Origin: Elizabethkingia argenteiflava
GTDB taxonomy: Bacteria; Bacteroidota; Bacteroidia; Flavobacteriales; Weeksellaceae
NCBI RefSeq assembly: GCF_009904105.1
Contig: NZ_JAAABJ010000634.1
Span: forward strand, 1 to 43,785
DNA length: 43,785 nucleotides
Direction of reading: 5' to 3'
Positions within the stretch are counted from its first letter, which is position 1; the number at the start of each line of letters is the position of its first letter. The notes below the pieces were generated by a model that was not told where the DNA came from, made no database searches, and saw only the letters and a program-made list of their open reading frames with translations. The position numbers and the translations under genes are program-made. Of the stretch, positions 17,470 through 24,287 are shown piece after piece.

Positions 17470-18722
17470 TTGAACGAGATAAAAAGGTAAATTGGCATCC
17501 TTATACTCAGATGAAAACAGCCTGTCCTATCCCTATTACAAAAGCAGAAGGAGCTTATATTTACGATGCAGACGGAAGGAGATATATAGATGCGGTCTCA
17601 TCTTGGTGGGTAACTTTGCATGGGCATGCTCATCCTTATATTGCACAAAAAGTTTCAGAACAGTTGTACCTCTTGGAGCAAGTTATTTTTGCGGGTTTTA
17701 CCCATCCAAATGCCATTGAATTATCGGAGAGACTCCTAAATCTTTTGCCCATCAATCAGCAAAAAGTTTTTTACACTGACAATGGCTCTACCGCTATTGA
17801 GGTGGCACTTAAGATTTGTATACAATATCATTACAATCTAGGGAAGCCTAAAAATAAAATTTTGGCCTTTAAAAATGCTTATCATGGAGATACATTTGGT
17901 GCAATGTCTGTAAGTGGTCGCGGGGCCTGGACCTCTCCCTTCGCAGGACAATTATTTGAAGTGATTTTTATAGATGCTCCCACTTCTGAAAACATAGAAA
18001 TGACCCGGCAGCTGCTCAATGAACATAGCGAAGAGGCAGTTTGTATGATATACGAACCTCTTATCCAGGGAGCTGGTGGAATGTTAATGCATAAAGCCGA
18101 TGACCTTTCGTTATTAATGCGCTTTTGTAAGTCAAAGAATGTTTTATTGATTCAGGATGAGGTTTTTGTGGGATTCGGCAGAACAGGTAAGTTATTTGCC
18201 GTAGATCATCTCACAGAAGTTCCTGATATAATGTGTTTTTCCAAAGGATTGACAGGAGGGACTTTACCTTTGGGGATTACCACCTGTACTCAGGAAATCT
18301 TTGAAGCTTTTTATGCTGATGATAAGTCAAAAGCCTTATTTCATGGACATTCCTTTACAGCAAGTCCTCTTGCCTGTGCTGCAGCATTGGCAAGCCTTGA
18401 TTTATTATTGGAGGAGAGTACGCAGCAGAAGATTAAGAATATAGTGTGTTTGCATCAGGCGTTTATAAAAAAAATAAAAAATCACCCTAAACTAAAGGAA
18501 GTTCGCCAAATGGGTACGGTATTGGCCCTGGAGTGTAAAACGATTAACGGGACCTCTTATTTCAGTGATATGCACCAGACTTTATATGCTTATTTTTTAG
18601 AAAAAGGCATCCTACTTCGCCCTTTGGGAAATATTATTTATCTGGTGCCGCCTTATTGTGTGAGCGAAGAAGATCTAAATGAGATCTATAAAGTTATTTT
18701 GCAGGCCTTAGAGCTTTTATAA
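17454..18722 (+). CDS. bioA: adenosylmethionine-8-amino-7-oxononanoate aminotransferase
   Basis: PLP enzyme that uses SAM as amino donor to make 7,8-diaminopelargonate. 422 residues with WHPYTQMK at 15-22, the [18 protein letters not shown] stretch that marks Bio[12 protein letters not shown] for the PLP aspartate, and the PLP lysine K264 in CFSKGLTGG. Overlaps bioB by 16 bases; last gene of the operon, followed 7 bases later by a terminator. A broken copy of its 3' part lies at 21697-21885, past the TonB receptor gene. Confidence 0.95.
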   Translation: MQQQLIERDKKVNWHPYTQMKTACPIPITKAEGAYIYDADGRRYIDAVSSWWVTLHGHAHPYIAQKVSEQLYLLEQVIFAGFTHPNAIELSERLLNLLPINQQKVFYTDNGSTAIEVALKICIQYHYNLGKPKNKILAFKNAYHGDTFGAMSVSGRGAWTSPFAGQLFEVIFIDAPTSENIEMTRQLLNEHSEEAVCMIYEPLIQGAGGMLMHKADDLSLLMRFCKSKNVLLIQDEVFVGFGRTGKLFAVDHLTEVPDIMCFSKGLTGGTLPLGITTCTQEIFEAFYADDKSKALFHGHSFTASPLACAAALASLDLLLEESTQQKIKNIVCLHQAFIKKIKNHPKLKEVRQMGTVLALECKTINGTSYFSDMHQTLYAYFLEKGILLRPLGNIIYLVPPYCVSEEDLNEIYKVILQALELL

Positions 18723-18859
18723 GTTATAGCGTCAGATGAGTGAAGTATCTGGCGTTTTTTATGCTGTCACTTGTACAAGATAGATTATCAATATGCAAGC
18801 ATTGCAGGTCTGAGCTAGACCTGCATTTTTAATTTAGAGAAAAATAAAGAATAAAAAGG
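18608..18859 (+). repeat. copy A of a diverged duplication (bioA end plus downstream DNA)
   Basis: This stretch (bioA codons from about 386 to the stop, the operon terminator and the next 100 bases up to ATAAAAAGG at 18851-18859) is clearly similar to 21772-22027. Shared landmarks are the Leu-Leu/Phe-Arg-Pro-Leu-Gly codons, the terminator hairpin, an ACAAGATAG..TCATCAATAT-like segment and GCATTGCAGGTC. A further matching block is 18231-18298 with 21697-21766. Substitutions and small gaps throughout show the copies are old. Copy A holds the working gene. Confidence 0.85.
18730..18760 (+). terminator. terminator of the biotin operon
   Basis: CGTCAGAT at 18730-18737 pairs with ATCTGGCG at 18747-18754 (8 pairs, one G.T), followed by six T. 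It starts 7 bases after the bioA stop codon. A stronger relative of the same hairpin is found in the duplicated DNA at 21893-21926. Confidence 0.8.
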
Positions 18860-18972
18860 GGGTTAAGATCTTATAATAGCGGCTATTTTTAAGCAGTATG
18901 AAATCGATTTTTGTTGTGAAGCAGTAGATGAATTAAGTAGGACTGAGTGCAAAAGCGAGTGGGCGAAAATAT
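18860..18972 (+). pseudogene. ric gene fragment (5' coding part)
   Basis: Aligns with codons about 10-52 of the intact ric gene at 23555-24277. Bases 18879-18920 still read AAIFKQYEIDFCCE, against AAIFKKYEIDFCCK in Ric, and similarity continues to GCGAGTGGGCGAAAATAT (Ric GGAGTGGACGAATATCT). There is no start codon, the frame is lost and the rest of the gene is missing. It is joined directly to ATAAAAAGG (18851-18859), the left half of the operator found before rrf2 and ric. It is therefore a scar of a deletion in a duplicated bioA-to-ric region. Confidence 0.85.
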
Positions 18973-19117
18973 AATTTTTAAAAATAAAAAACGTAAATAT
19001 CACATTCATAGGTTTTATCTGGCTATAGTATTGCCGATATCATAGTGCCAGAATAAAAATTTATACCTGTCTGTTGTGAGACATTTGTCGATTGCGTTAT
19101 TTTACATCCTTATTTAT

Positions 19118-19136
19118 AATGATTTTAAATAACATT
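19118..19136. promoter_or_regulatory. Fur-box-like 19-bp palindrome before the TonB receptor gene
   Basis: AATGATTTTAAATAACATT is an imperfect 19-bp palindrome (7 of 9 pairs) with the AATG...CATT ends seen in Fur boxes. It lies 5 bases before the first ATG of the receptor gene. The size and the siderophore-type receptor fit iron control, but AT-rich DNA makes such matches easy by chance. Confidence 0.3.
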
Positions 19137-19141
19137 AGGTA

Positions 19142-21616
19142 ATGATGAAATGTGGTAATAAAAGTAAACTAAAGCGGAAAGATTTAAATTGTATTTCGTT
19201 TACAGGGAGGCGTAAGACTAAATCAAAAAGTATAACCACCTGTTGGTATCAAAGGTTTATATTGTTTTTATTATTTTGGACGGGGGCGGGCCTACAAGCC
19301 CAAGCTCTTACCGGAGGATTATCGGGTAAAGTTACCATGGTTGATGGCCAGCCTCTGCCATCCATATCGGTTTCTTTACAGGAAATGAAACTTCAGACTT
19401 TAACCGATGATAAGGGAGTTTATAGGTTCCAAAATTTAAATGAGGGAAGGTATATTGTAAAATTTCAAATTTTGGGAATCAAAGAAATACTTTTACCTGT
19501 TGAGGTTGTGGCAGGAAAGATCACGATATTGGATTACCAGTTGCCAAAGGAAAATATTTTGTCCATACAGGAAGTGGTTTTGGTGAAGAATAATCTCCAT
19601 TCGTTCTCCAAAAAAGAAAGTGTATATGTGGCCAGATTGCCTTTGAAAAATATGGAGAACCCACAGGTATATACTTCTGTATCCAAGGAATTATTTCAGG
19701 AACAAATGGCCATAGATTTAGGAGGAATTTCTAAAAATGTACCCGGAGCAGGTATTCCTATGATTGCCAATCAGGGAAGGGTGACATTTCGTTCACGAGG
19801 TTTTCAAGCCGAGCCTAATGCACGAAATGGAGTTGCAGGAGCCGCCTTTTCAGTAATTGATCCGGTTAATCTGGAACGTATAGAAGCCATAAAAGGCCCC
19901 TCGGCTACTCTGTTTGGAAAACATGTGTCTGGTGGTTACGGAGGGGTTTATAACCGTGTGACCAAGAAACCTTATAACGGCTTTGGTGGAGAAGTCGGTT
20001 ATGTCGGTGGGAGTTGGAGTTACAACAGGTTGACAGTGGATTTTAATCGTCCGATCAACAAAGAGCGAACCGCTCTTTTTCGATTAAACTCGGCAACGAC
20101 CTATGAAAAAAGTTTCCAGGACTCAGGCTTTACCAATTCTCTAGCGATAGCACCTAGTTTTTCCTATCAGATAAACGACCGATTATCATTGCTTTTGGAT
20201 GTCGAATTTAATCAGGCAAAAGGCACTTCTGTAGTTCGATTTAATCCTTATCGAAGCAAAAAAGTTCAGTCGATTGCAAACATGAATTTTCCATATTATA
20301 AAAATTTTCTGGGAGACGATTTAGCTTATGAGACTCAGATGATGAACATTTTCGGACAACTGAATTATAAAATCTCTGAACATTGGACTTCTCAGACGAT
20401 TATGTCTCGGGCGCGTTCTGTGATTAATGGATATATTTCTGCGATTAACGGTAAAACAGATTCTACCGCAAGTGCACAGGTTATGGTAGGAACTACGGCT
20501 TTTATGGCGACTAACTTGCAGCAAAACTTTATAGGAGATTTTTATATTGGGCGTTTTCGGAACCGTTTACTTATAGGCTTAGATTATTATAATAATTCTA
20601 ATCATTTCGATCGCTATCATACCCAAACCAAAGCATTTAACTTTGTTCATCCGTCTACTGATTTTCGGGTAAATCGTAATATTATTGATGCATTGACAGC
20701 GACTTCTACCGTTAGAAAAGAAAAAAATAGTGATAATACTTATGCTGCTTATGTGTCGGAGGTTTTCAATGTGAACGATCAGTTTATACTCATGGCCAGT
20801 TTGCGTATTGATAGGTTTCAATTTAAAGGTGTCTATAATATTATGACCGGTGAAACAAAAGGAGGGCTTAGTAGCAGTGGTTCGCAAGCAGGTCCATACG
20901 GACAGACGGCATTTTCTCCTAAATTAGGCATTGTTTATCAGGTTCTGAGCAATAAACTTTCCCTATTTGGAAATTATATGAGTGGATTTAATAATGTGAG
21001 TGGTTCAGATATTAATGGAAATTCCTTTAAACCGGAATATGCCAATCAGATGGAACTGGGAATGAAAGCAGATTTATTTGATCATAAACTGGTGGGAACG
21101 TTCAGTTTTTATAATATCAAGGTGGATAATGTATTGAGATCCAATCCGGAAGATGTTAACTATTCAATTCAGGATGGTAGTCAGCTGAGTAAGGGTATAG
21201 AAGTAGAATTAACGGTTAATCCGTTTAAAGGATTTAATGTTGTAGCGGGTTATGCGTATAATGATAGCAAATATACACGTGCCAATCCTTCTGTAAACAA
21301 TCTTAGACCTGCGCTTTCTGGTCCGGATAATATATTTAATTTTTGGGTAAGCTATAGGCTGTCCCAAGGAAAATTAAAAGGACTGGGGATCGGGATCGGA
21401 GGAAATGTAGGTTCAGCGTCCTATCAGACCAACACACAAACTGCTAAGGTGATCATTCCTTCTTACAGCATGTTTGATGCAGGTGTTTTCTATGATCAGT
21501 TAAAATACAGAATCGGGTTTAAAGTGGATAATATGACCAATGAAAAAGCCTGGTCGGTGCGGTTAACACCACAGGCTCCTGCACGTTTTCTTGGCAGTTT
21601 TGCTTTGAAGTTTTAG
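19142..21616 (+). CDS. TonB-dependent outer-membrane receptor, siderophore type
   Basis: 824 residues. A long basic N-terminus precedes a signal peptide (core FILFLLFWTGAGLQAQ, about residues 40-55). Residues about 60-145 are a carboxypeptidase-regulatory-like beta domain (LSGKVTMVDGQPLPSISVSL). The plug follows (about 160-290: FRSRGFQAEP, VNLERIEAIKGPSATLFG, GGVYNRVTKKP), then a 22-strand-type barrel ending in a terminal Phe (FLGSFALKF). The plug and the YANQMELGMKADLFDHKL motif are those of FhuA/FpvA-like ferric-siderophore receptors, not SusC. No SusD partner is near. It stands alone between two diverged repeats and may have arrived or been trapped there by recombination. A ligand other than a siderophore, including biotin or a pimelate-like compound, cannot be excluded. 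Confidence 0.9.
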   Translation: MMKCGNKSKLKRKDLNCISFTGRRKTKSKSITTCWYQRFILFLLFWTGAGLQAQALTGGLSGKVTMVDGQPLPSISVSLQEMKLQTLTDDKGVYRFQNLNEGRYIVKFQILGIKEILLPVEVVAGKITILDYQLPKENILSIQEVVLVKNNLHSFSKKESVYVARLPLKNMENPQVYTSVSKELFQEQMAIDLGGISKNVPGAGIPMIANQGRVTFRSRGFQAEPNARNGVAGAAFSVIDPVNLERIEAIKGPSATLFGKHVSGGYGGVYNRVTKKPYNGFGGEVGYVGGSWSYNRLTVDFNRPINKERTALFRLNSATTYEKSFQDSGFTNSLAIAPSFSYQINDRLSLLLDVEFNQAKGTSVVRFNPYRSKKVQSIANMNFPYYKNFLGDDLAYETQMMNIFGQLNYKISEHWTSQTIMSRARSVINGYISAINGKTDSTASAQVMVGTTAFMATNLQQNFIGDFYIGRFRNRLLIGLDYYNNSNHFDRYHTQTKAFNFVHPSTDFRVNRNIIDALTATSTVRKEKNSDNTYAAYVSEVFNVNDQFILMASLRIDRFQFKGVYNIMTGETKGGLSSSGSQAGPYGQTAFSPKLGIVYQVLSNKLSLFGNYMSGFNNVSGSDINGNSFKPEYANQMELGMKADLFDHKLVGTFSFYNIKVDNVLRSNPEDVNYSIQDGSQLSKGIEVELTVNPFKGFNVVAGYAYNDSKYTRANPSVNNLRPALSGPDNIFNFWVSYRLSQGKLKGLGIGIGGNVGSASYQTNTQTAKVIIPSYSMFDAGVFYDQLKYRIGFKVDNMTNEKAWSVRLTPQAPARFLGSFALKF

Positions 21617-21696
21617 TAAAATAAACCTTTATTAACAATAAAAAAATCTCAATTACTCAAAATAAAATATGCAAAATCGTTCACCTTTTCGGATTA

Positions 21697-21885
21697 ATAC
21701 CGTGTTCCAAAGGGCTGGAAGGTGGAACTTTACCTTTGGAGATGATACCACCTGTACTCGGGAAATGAAGACATCCTATTTCGCCCTTTGGGAAATATTA
21801 CTGATCTGGTCCCGCCTTATTGTGTGAGCGAAGAAAATATAAATGAAATCCTAAAGTTATTTTGCAGGCCTTAGATCTTTTATAA
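21697..21885 (+). pseudogene. bioA fragment
   Basis: Two blocks match the intact bioA: 21697-21766 (bioA 18231-18298, around the PLP lysine) and 21772-21885 (bioA 18608-18722, the last 38 codons). The 309 bases between are missing and replaced by about five. Small indels break the frame, for example ATCCTAAAG for ATCTATAAAG near the end. No start or complete frame remains. It lies 80 bases downstream of the TonB receptor stop. Confidence 0.9.
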
Positions 21886-21892
21886 GTTATTT

Positions 21893-21926
21893 CGCCAGAT
21901 GCTTCAATCATCTGGCGTTTTTTTTT
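21893..21926 (+). terminator. terminator hairpin (duplicated copy)
   Basis: CGCCAGATG at 21893-21901 pairs perfectly with CATCTGGCG at 21909-21917 around a 7-base loop, followed by nine T. It is the relative of the biotin operon terminator, but with a better stem. It now probably ends transcripts coming from the TonB receptor gene and shields the rrf2 promoter. Confidence 0.88.
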
Positions 21927-22018
21927 GTGCAGTTAATTTTACAAGATAGGTCATCAATATACACGCATTGCAGGTCGCAGCTAAGTTGAACATATTTAAT
22001 TTATAAAAAAAATAAAGG

Positions 22019-22035
22019 ATAAAAAGGTCTTTTAT
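22019..22035. promoter_or_regulatory. operator-like site before the rrf2 gene
   Basis: ATAAAAAGGTCTTTTAT: 6-bp inverted arms ATAAAA/TTTTAT around five bases. An almost identical site (ATAAAAAGGTATTTTAT) lies at 23537-23553 just before ric, and the left half survives at 18851-18859 next to the ric fragment. Here it covers the -33 region of the promoter whose -7 box is at 22046, so a bound repressor would block RNA polymerase. The Rrf2 protein is the obvious candidate. Confidence 0.65.
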
Positions 22036-22045
22036 TTTTTTATTG

Positions 22046-22053
22046 TATATTTG
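22046..22053 (+). promoter_or_regulatory. -7 box of the rrf2 gene
   Basis: TATATTTG fits TAnnTTTG exactly, 18 bases before the ATG at 22072. The operator-like palindrome lies just upstream at the place of the -33 element. Confidence 0.6.
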
Positions 22054-22071
22054 CTTTATAAAAGAGTTTAA

Positions 22072-22503
22072 ATGTTTTCAAAAACTTGTGAGTATGCCAT
22101 TCGAGCGTTGATTTTTATTGCTCAAAAAACAAGGGGCGGAAATCGCGTCGGAATAAAAGATATCGCTAAGGGAATAGACTCTCCTGAATATTTTATTGCT
22201 AAGATTCTTCAGGATCTGACTAAAAAAGGTTTGGTCCAGTCTGCAAAAGGACCTACAGGAGGCTTTTATCTGGACCAAAACGATTTGAACCGATCTCTAG
22301 CAGATATTGTAGTAAAAGTGGATGGTGAGCGTATATTTAAAGGTTGTGCGATGGGGCTTAGGGAATGCTCCCATACGCATCCTTGTCCTGTGCATTATGA
22401 ATTTAAACAAATTCGGAATAAATTAAAAGAGATGCTGGAAAGCTCTAAGATAGGTGAGTTTGTCGATAAATTAGACGCTTGTGAAATCTTTTTGAAAAAA
22501 TAA
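22072..22503 (+). CDS. Rrf2-family regulator with Fe-S cysteines (NsrR/IscR-like)
   Basis: 143 residues. N-terminal winged helix (FSKTCEYAIRALIFIA at 2-17; IAKGIDSPEYFIAKILQDL recognition region; SAKGPTGGFYL wing). The three cysteines C92, C99 and C105 in GCAMGLRECSHTHPCPVH have the CX6CX5C spacing that holds a 2Fe-2S or 4Fe-4S cluster in IscR and NsrR. Next to ric and an NO reductase it is most likely an NO-sensing repressor, acting on the shared palindromes before its own gene and before ric. A role in Fe-S homeostasis is the alternative. Confidence 0.9.
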   Translation: MFSKTCEYAIRALIFIAQKTRGGNRVGIKDIAKGIDSPEYFIAKILQDLTKKGLVQSAKGPTGGFYLDQNDLNRSLADIVVKVDGERIFKGCAMGLRECSHTHPCPVHYEFKQIRNKLKEMLESSKIGEFVDKLDACEIFLKK

Positions 22504-22540
22504 ATTGCTTCAAATCTATTAAAATCTAAACATTGAGTAA

Positions 22541-22996
22541 ATGAAAATAGGAGTTAGATATCCATTTGTATATGCTGCTTTATTTTTTTGGTTAGGCGTA
22601 TTATTGAGCATTAGCTTTTTAGAGGCACCCTTAAAATTTCAGGTGGAGGGAATGACCTTGCCTGTTGCCGTAAAATTAGGAAAGTTAATGTTTAATGTTT
22701 CTACCTATATACAGATGGGTTTAGCAATAGGGATTGGTCTCAATTTCATGTTTTTAAAAAAAGAGCTTACCAAATCTCTGCTCTGCATATATGGCCTTCT
22801 AGTATTACTCTTGTGCTTGCAAAAATTTTGGATGTTGCCCATATTAAACGATCAGGTAGATTGGGTAGATCACCATAAAACATTTGAGTCTGGTTCTTTA
22901 CATACTTATTTTATTTATGCTGAGGTGATCAAGTGTATTTTGATTCTTATGTGTATAATATTGCAAATAAAAAGAATAAAACCAGAAGTTATTTAA
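22541..22996 (+). CDS. four-helix membrane protein of unknown function
   Basis: 151 residues with four predicted membrane spans (about 8-28, 58-78, 82-102, 124-145). The FLEAPLKFQVEGM motif after the first span and the later GKLMFNVSTYIQMGL and LPILNDQV recall small DUF4149-like membrane proteins, but I cannot name it with certainty. Lies 37 bases after the Rrf2 gene and before the cytochrome c gene, so it probably belongs to the same NO-response transcript. No haem-binding motif. It may help assembly of, or electron supply to, the NO reductase. Confidence 0.7.
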   Translation: MKIGVRYPFVYAALFFWLGVLLSISFLEAPLKFQVEGMTLPVAVKLGKLMFNVSTYIQMGLAIGIGLNFMFLKKELTKSLLCIYGLLVLLLCLQKFWMLPILNDQVDWVDHHKTFESGSLHTYFIYAEVIKCILILMCIILQIKRIKPEVI

Positions 22997-23075
22997 ACTA
23001 TTTTCTCAGCTTCAATCACTGGGAATACATATATCAACCTTAGCCGCCTCCATAAAATTTGAAATAAAAAAATAA

Positions 23076-23471
23076 ATGAAAAAAGTTGTTTTTATTGCAG
23101 TTGTTGCTGCTTGGATGCTAACTTCTTGTGCTAAAAAAAATACGACTGTAGAGTCGGACCAAAAAGAATCCAATGTGATGCTGGAGGAACCTAAAGTTGT
23201 TTCAGAAAAAAAAACTTCTCCAGAAGAAGGAAGCAAGCTCATGCTAGCATCCGATTGTTTCACTTGCCATGCTATCGATAGTAGAGTAATAGGGCCATCT
23301 TATCAGGAAATAGCTACAAAATATACAGAAGCCGACTTGGACTATTTGGCGGATAAAATTATACAGGGAGGAAAAGGGGTGTGGGGAGAAATCCCGATGT
23401 CTCCGCATCCTGGTATAGCTAAAGAGGAGGCTCAATTGATCGTGAAATATATTCTTTCCTTAAAAAAATAA
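23076..23471 (+). CDS. lipoprotein cytochrome c
   Basis: 131 residues. A lipobox (MLTSC, lipidated cysteine C18) anchors it to a membrane on the periplasmic side, followed by a charged linker of about 30 residues and a class I cytochrome c domain: haem motif C61-FT-C64-H65 and axial methionine M108 in EIPMSPHPGI, with IGPSYQEIATKY between. This is the c551/c552 type often fused to, or working with, terminal reductases. Neighbours are the Rrf2 regulator and ric-norB, so it may carry electrons during NO or low-oxygen respiration. The NO reductase here is of the quinol type and should not need it, which makes its partner unclear. Confidence 0.9.
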   Translation: MKKVVFIAVVAAWMLTSCAKKNTTVESDQKESNVMLEEPKVVSEKKTSPEEGSKLMLASDCFTCHAIDSRVIGPSYQEIATKYTEADLDYLADKIIQGGKGVWGEIPMSPHPGIAKEEAQLIVKYILSLKK

Positions 23472-23485
23472 AAAACGAAAAGAGT

Positions 23486-23501
23486 CCGCTTTTAAAAGCG
23501 G
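23486..23501. terminator. hairpin after the cytochrome c gene
   Basis: CCGCTTTTAAAAGCGG is a perfect 16-base palindrome 15 bases after the cytochrome c stop. The T run expected of a strong terminator is missing on the + strand, so it may only weaken read-through into ric or protect the message end. Confidence 0.5.
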
Positions 23502-23536
23502 TTTAAAGAGATAAAAAAAAATTATAAAAATAAAAG

Positions 23537-23553
23537 ATAAAAAGGTATTTTAT
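23537..23553. promoter_or_regulatory. operator-like site abutting the ric start
   Basis: ATAAAAAGGTATTTTAT matches the site before rrf2 in 16 of 17 positions. It ends one base before the ric ATG. This places it around or just downstream of the transcription start, where a bound regulator would block elongation or initiation. Confidence 0.65.
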
Positions 23554-23554
23554 T

Positions 23555-24277
23555 ATGAATATACAAACAGATTACATCGGTGCAATGGTGGCTGAGGACT
23601 TTAGAACAGCTGCTATTTTTAAGAAATATGAAATCGACTTTTGTTGTAAAGGAAGCAGAACGATTAAAGAAGCTTGTGAGAAAAATGGAGTGGACGAATA
23701 TCTAATTTATACAGAAATAGAAGGTTTACCTAAAGATAAATCCACAGATTTTGATTTTACCTTCTGGCCTTTAGATTTATTAGCAGATTATATAGAGAAA
23801 ACCCATCATCAATATGTAGAAGAGAAGACATTGGTTTTACAATCATTTTTGGATAAACTTTGTAAGGTGCATGGCCATGCACATCCCGAACTTTTAGATG
23901 TTCGTGAGCTCTTTAACGAATCGGCTAGAGATCTAAGTGTCCATATGAAAAAGGAAGAACTGATACTTTTTCCCTTTATCAGAAATATGGTAAAGACAAA
24001 GAATAGCGGACAAGAGTTAACTACTCCTCACTTTGTAAGGGTTGAATATCCAGTTAATATGATGAGACATGAGCATGAGGTGGAAGGAGAAAGACTTCAA
24101 AAAATTTCCGGGCTTACCAATAGATATACCCCGCCTGAAGATGCTTGTAATACCTATAAAGTTACTTTTTCAATGTTAGAGGACTTTGAAAACAATCTTC
24201 ATACCCATATCCATTTAGAAAACAATATTTTATTTCCAAAGTCTATTGATTTAGAAAGAGAGTTAAGATTACAATAA
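23555..24277 (+). CDS. ric: iron-sulfur cluster repair di-iron protein
   Basis: RIC/ScdA/YtfE family (240 residues), which restores Fe-S clusters damaged by NO or oxidants and can itself bind or reduce NO. The N-terminal ScdA_N domain holds IGAMVAEDFRTAAIF and the DFCCKG cysteine pair. The hemerythrin-like domain supplies the di-iron ligands in TBH-type helices: HHQYVEEK, HMKKEELILFPF, MMRHEHEVEGE and HTHIHLENNILFP. Only 10 bases separate it from norB, so they form an operon. A degenerate fragment of a second copy lies at 18860-18972. Confidence 0.93.
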   Translation: MNIQTDYIGAMVAEDFRTAAIFKKYEIDFCCKGSRTIKEACEKNGVDEYLIYTEIEGLPKDKSTDFDFTFWPLDLLADYIEKTHHQYVEEKTLVLQSFLDKLCKVHGHAHPELLDVRELFNESARDLSVHMKKEELILFPFIRNMVKTKNSGQELTTPHFVRVEYPVNMMRHEHEVEGERLQKISGLTNRYTPPEDACNTYKVTFSMLEDFENNLHTHIHLENNILFPKSIDLERELRLQ

Positions 24278-24287
24278 AAGAAAATAT

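Noticed and set aside
23076-23471. Cytochrome c gene as the NorC subunit of a cNOR
   Set aside because: NorB here is the long quinol-type protein with its own NorC-like N-terminal region, and the cytochrome is a soluble lipoprotein lacking the NorC membrane helix.
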